From Nitratifractor sp. (lineage in GTDB: Bacteria; Campylobacterota; Campylobacteria; Campylobacterales; Sulfurovaceae): a DNA stretch of 14,086 bases. Positions 1 to 6,733 of the stretch are shown here, piece by piece; within the stretch, counting starts at the first letter, position 1; the number at the start of each line of letters is the position of its first letter. The notes beneath the pieces are model-generated. The model searched no databases, had not been told where the DNA came from, and saw nothing but the letters and a program-made list of their open reading frames with translations. A program made the position numbers and the translations under genes. Location: NCBI GenBank assembly GCA_015490055.1, contig WFYP01000124.1:1-14086 (forward strand). Reading direction: 5' to 3'.

Positions 1-461
1 AACTATTTCTTGATAAGATAGATATATATTATGATGAAAATCATATAATTATTAAAAATGACCAATTCTTTTTATTTAGCCGTTTAATTAATGGAAAATT
101 CCCAGATTATCAAAGAATTATACCATCAACAATAAAACACTCTTTAAAAATTCCTAAAAAAGAGATAATAGAGGCTATGAAAGTTATATCTATAATTTCT
201 CAAGAGATAAAGATAACTTTTGAAAATAATTTAATTACGCTAGAGTCTTTAAATAATGATACACAAGAGGCTAAAACTACAATAGAAACACCAATAAGTA
301 TGGAAAATAGTTTTACATTAGCGGTAAATAGTAAATATCTATTCGACTTTTTATCTCAAATAGATACAAATGATTTTACTATTGAATTAAACGAACCGAC
401 CCTGCCTTTTGTTGTTAGAAGCGAAAACTTCTTAACAGTTATTATGCCAATTTTACTATAA
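1..461 (+). CDS. dnaN: DNA polymerase III beta sliding clamp, C-terminal part (5' end outside window)
   Basis: The frame is open from base 3 to the stop at 459-461, giving 152 visible C-terminal residues of a protein normally about 355-370 aa long. An ATG at 177 lies inside the gene and is not the start. Bases 81-125 encode RLINGKFPDYQRIIP, which matches the conserved start of beta-clamp domain III (E. coli has a similar GRFPDYRRVLP). The protein ends TVIMPILL, matching the clamp C-terminus (MPM-type) that helps form the pocket for polymerase and other clamp-binding peptides. As a family, the clamp is a ring-shaped dimer that tethers polymerase III to DNA in the cytoplasm. The stop is 13 bases before pyrG, so the two are probably cotranscribed. 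Oddity: in Campylobacterota dnaN usually sits between dnaA and gyrB, so this could be a relocated gene or a second copy. Family assignment is firm; whether it is the main replicative clamp is unknown. Confidence 0.88.
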   Translation, partial: LFLDKIDIYYDENHIIIKNDQFFLFSRLINGKFPDYQRIIPSTIKHSLKIPKKEIIEAMKVISIISQEIKITFENNLITLESLNNDTQEAKTTIETPISMENSFTLAVNSKYLFDFLSQIDTNDFTIELNEPTLPFVVRSENFLTVIMPILL

Positions 462-474
462 AAGAGAATAGATT

Positions 475-2094
475 ATGAAACAGACTAAATATATATTTGT
501 TACTGGGGGAGTCTTAAGCTCTCTTGGTAAAGGAATTACAGCAGCAAGTATTGGAACACTCTTAAAGGCTTCTAATTTAAGTGTAGGAATACTAAAACTT
601 GACCCATACATAAATGTCGATCCAGGAACTATGAGTCCACTAGAGCATGGTGAAGTTTTTGTAACAAAAGATGGTGCCGAGACAGATTTAGACTTAGGAC
701 ACTACGAGCGTTTTTTAAATACTTCGCTTACTAAAGGCAATAACTTTACAACAGGTCAAGTATATTTAAGCGTATTAGAAAAAGAGCGTCGCGGTGAGTA
801 TTTGGGTAAAACTATTCAAGTAGTACCACATATTGTAAATGAAATTAAAGATAGAGTTTACAAAGCTGGTGAGGGTAAAGATATATTAATAGTAGAACTA
901 GGTGGTACTGTTGGAGATATTGAAGGTTTACCATATTTAGAGACTATTCGCCAAATAAAACATGAACTTGGCTCTAGCAATGTTATGAATATTCATGTAA
1001 CTTTGCTTCCATATATTAAAGCAGCAGGTGAGCTTAAGACAAAACCAACTCAACACTCTGTAGGAGAGCTTAGAAGAATTGGAATTACTCCTAATATGAT
1101 AATTTTAAGAAGTGAACAACCAATTCCAAAAGATGTAAAAAATAAAATTGCACTCTCTTGTGATATAGATAAAGATAGCGTTATAGAAGCAATAGATGCA
1201 GCTACAATTTATAGAGTACCGTTAAACTTTTTATCTCAAGATATTCTTACACCGATTGCTAAACAGTTAGATTTAGGTGAAATTAAACCAGATATTGCAC
1301 AATGGAGTGAATTGGTAAATAGAATATTACATCCAAATGATAGAGTTAAAATTGCATTTGTTGGTAAATATTTAGATTTGAAAGAGTCTTATAAATCTCT
1401 AACAGAAGCCCTAATTCACGCAGGTGCAAATATTGATGCAAGAGTAGATATTGTATGGGTAGATAGCGAAGAGGTAGAAGAGGATGGTGCAGAAAAGTTC
1501 TTAGAGAGTGTAGATGGAATTTTAGTAGCTGGTGGATTTGGAGAGCGTGGAGTAGAGGGAAAAATTGCCTCTATAAAATATGCTAGAGAGAACAAAATAC
1601 CATATTTAGGCATCTGTTTAGGAATGCAGTTATCAATTTTAGAGTATGCTAGAAATGTATTAGGTATAGAAGATGCAAACTCTATTGAGTTTAACGAAGA
1701 TACAAAAAATCCATTTATCTACTTAATTGATGAATTTATAGATGCAAGTGGTCAAAAACAGTTAAGAACTACAACATCTCCACTTGGTGGAACAATGCGT
1801 TTAGGCGAATATAAGTGCGAAATAAAAGAGGGAAGCAATCTGCATAAAGCTTACGATTCAGATATAGTTTACGAACGCCATCGCCACAGATACGAAGCAA
1901 ACCCTAAATATAGAGAAGCTTTAGAAGAGGCAGGTTTAGAAGTAACTGGAGAATCTGCTGGATTAATCGAAGCAGTAGAGGTAAAAGAGCACCCATGGTT
2001 TGTAGGTGTTCAATTCCACCCAGAGTTTACATCGAGACTACAAAAACCAAACCCAATTATCTTAGGATTTGTAAAAGCCTCTAAAGGTATTTAG
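475..2094 (+). CDS. pyrG: CTP synthase (glutamine-hydrolysing)
   Basis: PyrG makes CTP from UTP, ATP and glutamine, the last step of de novo pyrimidine nucleotide synthesis, in the cytoplasm. It is full length at 539 aa (E. coli 545). The N-terminal synthase domain opens with YIFVTGGVLSSLGKGI, an ATP-binding loop, followed by LDPYINVDPGTMSPLEHGEV and the ETDLDLGHYERF segment, all hallmarks of the family. The C-terminal class I glutamine amidotransferase domain (about residues 295-539) has the nucleophile Cys381 in YLGICLGMQ and the His515/Glu517 pair in GVQFHPEF. All catalytic residues are present. The ATG at 475 is preceded by AAGAG (462-466) at good spacing. The gene follows the dnaN-like gene by 13 bases. 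Downstream is a 420-base repeat-rich gap, so recJ is probably not in the same transcript. The stop codon sits at the edge of a heptamer repeat tract. Nothing suggests loss of function. Confidence 0.98.
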   Translation: MKQTKYIFVTGGVLSSLGKGITAASIGTLLKASNLSVGILKLDPYINVDPGTMSPLEHGEVFVTKDGAETDLDLGHYERFLNTSLTKGNNFTTGQVYLSVLEKERRGEYLGKTIQVVPHIVNEIKDRVYKAGEGKDILIVELGGTVGDIEGLPYLETIRQIKHELGSSNVMNIHVTLLPYIKAAGELKTKPTQHSVGELRRIGITPNMIILRSEQPIPKDVKNKIALSCDIDKDSVIEAIDAATIYRVPLNFLSQDILTPIAKQLDLGEIKPDIAQWSELVNRILHPNDRVKIAFVGKYLDLKESYKSLTEALIHAGANIDARVDIVWVDSEEVEEDGAEKFLESVDGILVAGGFGERGVEGKIASIKYARENKIPYLGICLGMQLSILEYARNVLGIEDANSIEFNEDTKNPFIYLIDEFIDASGQKQLRTTTSPLGGTMRLGEYKCEIKEGSNLHKAYDSDIVYERHRHRYEANPKYREALEEAGLEVTGESAGLIEAVEVKEHPWFVGVQFHPEFTSRLQKPNPIILGFVKASKGI

Positions 2095-2097
2095 GGG

Positions 2098-2125
2098 TTA
2101 GTTGTTAGTGGGTAGTGATTAGTGT
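2098..2125. repeat. Four tandem heptamers (TTAGTGG-like)
   Basis: Directly after the pyrG stop come four consecutive 7-base units: TTAGTTG, TTAGTGG, GTAGTGA and TTAGTGT. The string TTAGGGGTTAGT, which spans the pyrG stop region, recurs at the 3' end of the DUF808 gene (8281-8292). The tract has no gene and no known function. It looks like a dispersed simple repeat. Confidence 0.7.
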
Positions 2126-2420
2126 ATGTAGGGGTAGGTCCATTGCCATTAAGTTAAGGATTCTATATCCATTTCTTAGCTTTAAGCTCAAAGCCGAAAG
2201 CTAGCCACTTCGTTACTCTCACGAAAGTGGGAGTCCACAATTTTAACTGCCTAAAAGTTGAAAAAGTGCATTTTCGGCAATTTAAACTGTGGATTCCCGT
2301 TTCCACGGGAATGACATGGTGGTAAGCTTTTGGCTTTGTGCTTTAAGCTTAGCACATTTTATGGAGTTAAAACTCTTAACTTAATGGCATTGAGGGGTAG
2401 GCCTTGTGCCTACCCACATT
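2126..2420. repeat. Large imperfect palindrome, MITE-like or degenerate repeat element
   Basis: This stretch folds back on itself in nested blocks. The outer block TGCCATTAAGTTAAG (2144-2158) pairs perfectly with 2375-2389. The next block (about 2173-2208, containing CAAAGCCGAAAGC) pairs imperfectly with about 2320-2355. The inner block GGGAGTCCACAATTTTAACT (about 2229-2248) pairs imperfectly with about 2278-2300. The outermost ATGTAGGGGTAGG (2126-2138) matches the complement of CCTACCCACAT (2409-2419). Two local hairpins are embedded: ATTCCCGT/ACGGGAAT near 2293-2312 and GGGTAGGC/GCCTACCC at 2395-2415. There is no open frame of note inside. The symmetry suggests a non-coding mobile element or an old inverted duplication. 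No clear target-site duplication was seen. Confidence 0.7.
2395..2415. terminator. GC-rich hairpin, possible terminator or REP-like unit
   Basis: A perfect 8-bp stem GGGTAGGC/GCCTACCC closes a 5-base loop (CTTGT). It is the strongest short hairpin between pyrG and recJ, but no T-run follows on either strand. A factor-independent terminator is therefore doubtful, and it may only be part of the surrounding repeat. Confidence 0.35.
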
Positions 2421-2467
2421 CAAACTACCAAAATATACATTGTGGAATTTTAAATATTGATACCCGC

Positions 2468-2536
2468 GTAGGGTCGATTTATCGACCAATAATTTATATT
2501 TAAATGGCTATTTTATGGTCGCTAAACCGACCCTAC
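2468..2536. repeat. 69-bp element with 20-bp inverted ends, overlapping the recJ start
   Basis: The left end GTAGGGTCGATTTATCGACC (2468-2487) and the reverse complement of the right end (2517-2536) agree at 18 of 20 positions. Each end is itself nearly palindromic: the left contains GGTCGAT-TT-ATCGACC at 2472-2487. The 29-base middle is AT-rich. The same end sequence occurs twice more at 13840-13860 and 13900-13920, so this is a repeated family in the genome. It resembles REP/MITE sequences in form. The right end lies inside the recJ reading frame. Confidence 0.8.
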
Positions 2537-4128
2537 CTGCAATACCTAAGGAATTAAAAATCGAAAAACTATTAAATAAAACAGAAATCTACAATATTCT
2601 TTACAACCGCCACAAAGGTGAATTTTTAACACTTAAAGAGTTACCATACCCTCACACCTTCAAAGATATGACAAGAGCTGTTAAACGCGTTTCAGAGGCT
2701 ATTAAAACAGGCGAAAAGATTGCTCTAATTGGCGATTACGATGTAGATGGTGTAACAGCTACAACAGTTATTCGTGAACTTTTCGAGCAAATTGGCTATC
2801 CCTTACAGTGGGTAATACCAAATCGCTTTAAAGATGGTTACGGCGTTAGCAAAACTGTTTTAGATAGAGTAGATGCAAGTGTAGTTATGACAGTAGATAA
2901 CGGCATAGCTGCTGTTGAGCCAGCTCGTATATGTAAAGAGAGAGGCATAGATTTAATCATAACAGACCACCACGCCCTACCCCCTACTCTACCAGATGCA
3001 TATGCGATAGTTGATCAAAAACAGCCAGATTGCAAATTTAAATTTAAAGAGGTTTGTGGTGCACAAATAGCATGGTATTTTTCAGCTGCACTTGGAAAAG
3101 AGTTGGGTGTAAGTGTAGATACAAAGTCGCTAATGGCGATAGTTTCGCTTGCCATAGTTGCTGATATTATGCCATTAACTGGAATAAATAGAGTAATGCT
3201 AATAGCAGGGTTAGAGTATCTAAAACGAAGTGATAAAGCCTTTATAAAAGCTCTTAAACGGCGAAATATGCTTAAAAATTTAAATAGCGAAACAGTCGCA
3301 TTCTACTTAGCACCACTAATAAACAGTGCAGGTAGGCTAAAAGATGCATCGATAGCTAGCGATTTTTTATTTACAAAGAGCGAGAGCGAAGCAGAGATGA
3401 TATTAGATGAGTTAATATCACTAAACACAGAGCGAAAAGCGATAGAGCGAGCCATAACAAAAGATGCCCTTAAACAGGTAAATCCAAGCGATAAAATAGC
3501 AATAGTTTGGGGTAGAGAGTGGAACGAAGGTGTAGTTGGAATTGTAGCATCAAAAGTTGCCGAACACTATAAAATACCAGCTATAGTGCTAAGTTGCAAA
3601 GATGGTATATGTAAAGGGAGTGGGCGAAACTGGGGCGATTGCGACCTATTTAGCTTAGTTAGCGAAGCAAGAGAGTATTTAGATAAATTTGGCGGACACA
3701 AAGCCGCAGTAGGCTTAAGCTTCCAAGAGGAGAAGATGCCACTAATTAAAAGCCTACTAAATATAAAAGCTTCCGAACAGTGCTCCAAAGATTTTACAGA
3801 CAGAACAATATTAGGAGTGTTACCATTTAGCGAAATCGACTTTGAACTACTAGAGATTATGGAGAAATTCGAGCCATATGGCGAAGCTAATACAAAGCCA
3901 AAATTCATAACAAAAGGTGTAGAAATCCTAGAGGTAAACGAAGTAGGAGCCACAAAAGAACACAAACGCTACCGCTTAAAAGATGGCAATAGGGTATTTA
4001 CAGCCATAGAGTTTAGAAGCAAAAGCAACGCTAACAAAGGTGACTTGTGTGATATTATCTACACAATTTCTAAAAATGAGTATAACGATAATGTCTATAT
4101 AAATTTGTATATAGAAGAGATTAAATAA
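2515..4128 (+). CDS. recJ: Single-stranded-DNA-specific 5'-3' exonuclease RecJ
   Basis: RecJ degrades single-stranded DNA 5' to 3' in recombination, mismatch and damage repair, using metal ions in a DHH-family active site. Motifs in order: GDYDVDG (Asp74, Asp76, Asp78), VMTVDNG (Asp128), TDHH (Asp151-His152-His153), INSAGRL (Asn270 to Arg274), the DHHA1-type GGHKAAVG (from residue 393), then an OB-like C-terminal part (about 450-537). The length of 537 aa is usual for a compact RecJ (E. coli 577). The ATG at 2515 is the only standard in-frame start before residue 53, but it has no convincing ribosome binding site and lies at the edge of a repeat element that encodes roughly MVAKPTLP. An AAGGA at 2548-2552 stands 7 bases before codon ATC (2560). 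The first 15 residues may therefore be a recent extension. The 3' end overlaps the convergent fic gene by 8 bases. Confidence 0.95.
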   Translation: MVAKPTLPAIPKELKIEKLLNKTEIYNILYNRHKGEFLTLKELPYPHTFKDMTRAVKRVSEAIKTGEKIALIGDYDVDGVTATTVIRELFEQIGYPLQWVIPNRFKDGYGVSKTVLDRVDASVVMTVDNGIAAVEPARICKERGIDLIITDHHALPPTLPDAYAIVDQKQPDCKFKFKEVCGAQIAWYFSAALGKELGVSVDTKSLMAIVSLAIVADIMPLTGINRVMLIAGLEYLKRSDKAFIKALKRRNMLKNLNSETVAFYLAPLINSAGRLKDASIASDFLFTKSESEAEMILDELISLNTERKAIERAITKDALKQVNPSDKIAIVWGREWNEGVVGIVASKVAEHYKIPAIVLSCKDGICKGSGRNWGDCDLFSLVSEAREYLDKFGGHKAAVGLSFQEEKMPLIKSLLNIKASEQCSKDFTDRTILGVLPFSEIDFELLEIMEKFEPYGEANTKPKFITKGVEILEVNEVGATKEHKRYRLKDGNRVFTAIEFRSKSNANKGDLCDIIYTISKNEYNDNVYINLYIEEIK

Positions 4129-4133
4129 TCTCT
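4116..4133. terminator. Hairpin shared by the convergent recJ and fic 3' ends
   Basis: AGAGATTAAATAATCTCT is a perfect self-complementary stem with a very short A-rich turn, and both stop codons fall inside it. It could act as a weak bidirectional terminator for the converging transcripts. It lacks a proper T-run and is AT-rich, so this is tentative. Confidence 0.35.
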
Positions 4134-5440
4134 TTGATTGTATTAAGTGCAATATACTGCACCGTTTTACCTCGTTTATAATTTGCTAAAAAGCCATAAT
4201 CTACCATTTGGGCTAAGTATTTTCTAGCACTACTAAGCGTAACTCCATAATCGGCTGCTATCTCAAGTGTGGTGAAGGCACGACCAGGGTTTTTTATTGC
4301 CTTTTTTAGAATATCTTTTTGTATAAAATTTAGTAACTTATTATATTTAGAATGCTCTAGTAGCCTGCTTATCTCTTTAAACTCATTCTCTTTGTTTTGT
4401 AAATAGTTAAGTAGCTCCTCTATTGCTCTATCTATAATCTCTAATTGGTAATCTATAAAATAGGTTAAGTCGTTATCGTCAATTTCACTATATTTATAGC
4501 TTAGTGCATACTTTTTAGGGGCTTTTTTAAGAAGACTACTAATAGATATATACTCAAAATAGTCAAACCCACTTTTTATCATATACCAGTAAAAGAGTGC
4601 TCTAGCAACTCTTCCGTTACCATCACTAAATGGGTGCTCGTACCCTATAAAAAAGTGCAAAATTATAGCCTTGACTATTGGGTGAATAAATTCGCTACCA
4701 TCCTCCCCGTCGTGTTGAGTATTTGCAAAATTGCAGAGCTTTTGAACTCTTTTAGCAATAGATTTATAGCTTGGTGGCTGATGCATAATATTGCCATCAT
4801 AATCTGCAATTACGATATTGTCATTAACTCTAAATGAGCCGGCAATATTTCCATTGTTGCTATTGCCTTTAGTTGCAATTTTGTGAAAATTTAAAATCAT
4901 ATCTATAGTCAAGTCTTCATCTTTTAACTCTTTAATCTCTTGCATTAAAAGATAGTTGTTAATTATCATCTCTTCATCTTCATTTTTAGGCTTTTTATTT
5001 GATACTATCAAATCTTTTGCAACCTCTCTAGTGGTAGATGCCCCCTCTAATTGCGAACTGCTTATCGCCTCTTCTATAACTAAAGAAGAAATTAAATAAT
5101 CTCTTTTAATAGAACTGCTAGGGGTTAATCCTTTGCTTGCAATATGTGATATTTTATAGAGTTTTGCCTCTAGCGAGTCAGGAATACAAAAAGAGAAACT
5201 TTTACCATTTTCATCACTTAAGCCAATCTGTTTTAAACTTCTATATCTTGCAAATTTTGTAGCAAACCAAGCTTTTTTAGCATCTTCATTTTCGCTTAGT
5301 CTCCATCTGAATTTATCCCAATATAGATATTTACCTTTAGTATCTGTCTCTTTATATCTCATAAGATATTCAAAATCTAAATACTCTTCGTTAGTAATAT
5401 CAAATTTAAATGGTGCTTTTTCTATAATACTTTTTGCCAT
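4121..5440 (-). CDS. Fic-domain protein (predicted AMP-transferase) with N-terminal inhibitory helix and C-terminal winged helix
   Basis: Fic enzymes usually move AMP from ATP to a hydroxyl side chain of a target protein. The catalytic motif is intact: HPFSDGNGRVAR, residues 269-280, with catalytic His269 and phosphate-binding Arg277. SSQLEG (Ser128 to Gly133) fits the [S/T]xxxE[G/N] inhibitory motif, with Glu132 placed N-terminal to the Fic core, so this is a class II, self-inhibited Fic protein of 439 aa. The loop RVNDNIVIADYDGNIMHQPP (204-223) fits the target-docking flap region. Residues about 375-435 look like a winged helix-turn-helix (TTLEIAADYGVTLSSARKYL). No separate antitoxin gene is present. 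The start ATG (5438-5440) follows a sigma70-like promoter overlaid by a perfect dyad, which suggests DNA binding by the C-terminal domain and autoregulation (inference). Target and phenotype are unknown. The gene is convergent with recJ. Confidence 0.93.
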   Translation of the reverse strand: MAKSIIEKAPFKFDITNEEYLDFEYLMRYKETDTKGKYLYWDKFRWRLSENEDAKKAWFATKFARYRSLKQIGLSDENGKSFSFCIPDSLEAKLYKISHIASKGLTPSSSIKRDYLISSLVIEEAISSSQLEGASTTREVAKDLIVSNKKPKNEDEEMIINNYLLMQEIKELKDEDLTIDMILNFHKIATKGNSNNGNIAGSFRVNDNIVIADYDGNIMHQPPSYKSIAKRVQKLCNFANTQHDGEDGSEFIHPIVKAIILHFFIGYEHPFSDGNGRVARALFYWYMIKSGFDYFEYISISSLLKKAPKKYALSYKYSEIDDNDLTYFIDYQLEIIDRAIEELLNYLQNKENEFKEISRLLEHSKYNKLLNFIQKDILKKAIKNPGRAFTTLEIAADYGVTLSSARKYLAQMVDYGFLANYKRGKTVQYIALNTIKEII

Positions 5441-5443
5441 ATA

Positions 5444-5483
5444 AAACTTTCAAGATAAATTTTTAATTTTATCTTGAAAGTTT
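5444..5483 (-). promoter_or_regulatory. 16-bp perfect dyad over the fic transcription start, probable operator
   Basis: AAACTTTCAAGATAAA (5444-5459) is mirrored exactly at 5468-5483 across an 8-base spacer. The dyad begins 3 bases upstream of the fic ATG and covers the predicted -10 box and transcription start. A protein bound here would block the promoter. The Fic protein's own winged helix is the obvious candidate ligand (inference). Confidence 0.65.
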
Positions 5484-5507
5484 ATCATAAGAATTTACAA
5501 ATGTCAA
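5479..5507 (-). promoter_or_regulatory. Sigma70-type promoter of the fic gene
   Basis: On the minus strand a consensus -35 TTGACA (5502-5507) is followed after 17 bases by TAAACT (5479-5484). The -10 box is preceded by TGA, giving an extended -10. The predicted start of transcription is near 5472, leaving a leader of about 30 bases made largely of the dyad. Confidence 0.6.
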
Positions 5508-5589
5508 TAATAGGAAAAATAGCTATTTATAGTACTTTATAGAGTTAATATTTATTAAGTATATACAAATTATTGTAGAGAAATATTTT

Positions 5590-5623
5590 ATTTAAAGATA
5601 AAAATAAAAATTTATCTTTAAAT
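5590..5623 (-). terminator. AT-rich hairpin at the 3' end of the aminotransferase gene (terminator or second dyad)
   Basis: TTTAAAGATAAA (5591-5602) pairs perfectly with 5611-5622, plus one A:T pair outside (13 bp), across an 8-base loop. It begins at the aminotransferase stop codon. Read on the minus strand it is followed by TAAAATATTT, a poor T-run. Its core AAGATAAA-N8-TTTATCTT is identical in sequence and spacing to the core of the fic dyad, so a binding site is an alternative reading. Confidence 0.5.
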
Positions 5624-6732
5624 TACAAAAGGAAATTTCTTAACCTCTCTACCCCTTCGCTCATATGCTCAGTGCTTCTAGTGTAGGCAAATCGGAGTTT
5701 TGTTTGGGTATTGTGCTTGCCAAAATCAACCCCTGGAGTTACGGCAATGTGTAGTTTGTGTAGCAATTCGTAGCTAAATTCTACCGCATCGTTAGAGTAT
5801 TTTGAAATATCGCACCATAGATAGAATGCTCCATCTGGCTTTGCATCTATCTCAAAAATCTCTTTTAACTCGCCATATAGGTAGTCGCGTCGTCTTTTAT
5901 ACTCGGCTTTAACTTCTGCTAAATAGTCATAATCAAACGCTTCTAGTGCAGCGTATTGGCTAAGTGTTGGAGCACTTAGGTAGAGGTTTTGGGCAATAGC
6001 TTCGGCTGGTTTTATTAAATGTTTTGGTAATACCATCCACCCAACTCTAAGCCCTGGCATACAGAAATATTTAGAAAATCCATTAATTACTATTGCATTT
6101 TTACTAAAATTTAGGGCACTTTTTACTTTTTTATCGTAAACCAAACCATGGTATAGTTCGTCGGATATAAAAGCGATATTTTTATTTTCGCAATAGGCTA
6201 TTAACTCTTTTAAATTCTGCTCGCTGTATATGTTACCTGTTGGGTTTGCAGGGCTAGAGATATGCAGAGCATCAAGTTTATGCCCCTCTAAGTGTTTTGG
6301 TGTTAGTTGATAGCCATCTTCTTTGCCTATTGGTAGGGCTTTTACCTTTGCATCTACCATTACGCCAAAGTTTTTATAACAAGGATAAGATGGGTCGCTA
6401 ATTGCTAAGGTGTCGCCACTATTTAGTGTTAGCAGATAAGCAATTAAAAACGCATTGCTTGTGCCTGGAGTTACTAAAATTTGGCTAGGGTCAATATCTA
6501 CGCCGTAATCTCTTTTATAGTGCTGTGCAATTTTTTTTCTAAGCTCTAAAAGCCCTAAAGTTTCGGTATAGCCATATTTAGAGGACTCTACAGCTTTTAA
6601 TAGAGCCTCTTTAACCTTTGGAGAAGGCTCTAAATCTGGCTGTCCTATTTCGAAGTGAATAGTGTCGCTATACTTTTGTGCCTCTCGCACCAAATCCATA
6701 ACTTTAAACGAAGTTATACTCTCGTAACGCAT
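5623..6732 (-). CDS. PLP-dependent class I/II aminotransferase (fold type I)
   Basis: This cytoplasmic enzyme is predicted to transfer amino groups between an amino acid and a 2-oxo acid using pyridoxal phosphate. It is 369 aa long, normal for compact members. Visible features: VTPGTSNAFL (87-96) for cofactor phosphate contacts, NPTG (Asn163), SDELYHGL with Asp191 and Tyr194 contacting the PLP ring, GFSKYFCMPGLRVGW with Lys221 as the Schiff-base lysine and Arg229 binding the PLP phosphate, and a C-terminal RFAYTRS arginine near residue 352 that would bind the substrate carboxylate. All expected residues are present. The substrate cannot be assigned; aspartate-, aromatic- or alanine-type activity are all possible. 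The ATG (6730-6732) comes one base after the stop of the upstream DedA gene, so the two are translationally coupled. A hairpin follows the stop. Confidence 0.93.
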   Translation of the reverse strand: MRYESITSFKVMDLVREAQKYSDTIHFEIGQPDLEPSPKVKEALLKAVESSKYGYTETLGLLELRKKIAQHYKRDYGVDIDPSQILVTPGTSNAFLIAYLLTLNSGDTLAISDPSYPCYKNFGVMVDAKVKALPIGKEDGYQLTPKHLEGHKLDALHISSPANPTGNIYSEQNLKELIAYCENKNIAFISDELYHGLVYDKKVKSALNFSKNAIVINGFSKYFCMPGLRVGWMVLPKHLIKPAEAIAQNLYLSAPTLSQYAALEAFDYDYLAEVKAEYKRRRDYLYGELKEIFEIDAKPDGAFYLWCDISKYSNDAVEFSYELLHKLHIAVTPGVDFGKHNTQTKLRFAYTRSTEHMSEGVERLRNFLL

Positions 6733-6733
6733 C

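Noticed and set aside
1416..1613. Open frame antisense to pyrG, about 65 codons
   Set aside because: It lies wholly inside the glutaminase domain of a clearly coding gene, has a low-complexity Ser/Pro-rich translation and has no ribosome site.
2468..2487. The GGTCGAT-TT-ATCGACC hairpin as a simple terminator
   Set aside because: It has no T-run, recurs elsewhere in both orientations, and is better explained as a repeat unit.
2095..2514. A missed small gene or structured RNA between pyrG and recJ
   Set aside because: No open frame with a ribosome site was seen. The strong pairing is explained by the large palindrome and REP-like ends, and no known riboswitch or RNA family could be recognised.
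3567..3965. Open frame antisense to recJ, about 132 codons
   Set aside because: It is a shadow of the RecJ DHHA1 and OB regions, with no recognisable domain and no promoter or ribosome site.
4634..4837. Plus-strand open frame within the fic gene
   Set aside because: It overlaps the Fic catalytic motif coding region on the other strand and its translation shows no family features.
4121..5440. Fic as half of a two-gene toxin-antitoxin pair
   Set aside because: No small antitoxin-like gene adjoins it, and the inhibitory SSQLEG motif is within the same protein, so a separate antitoxin is not needed.
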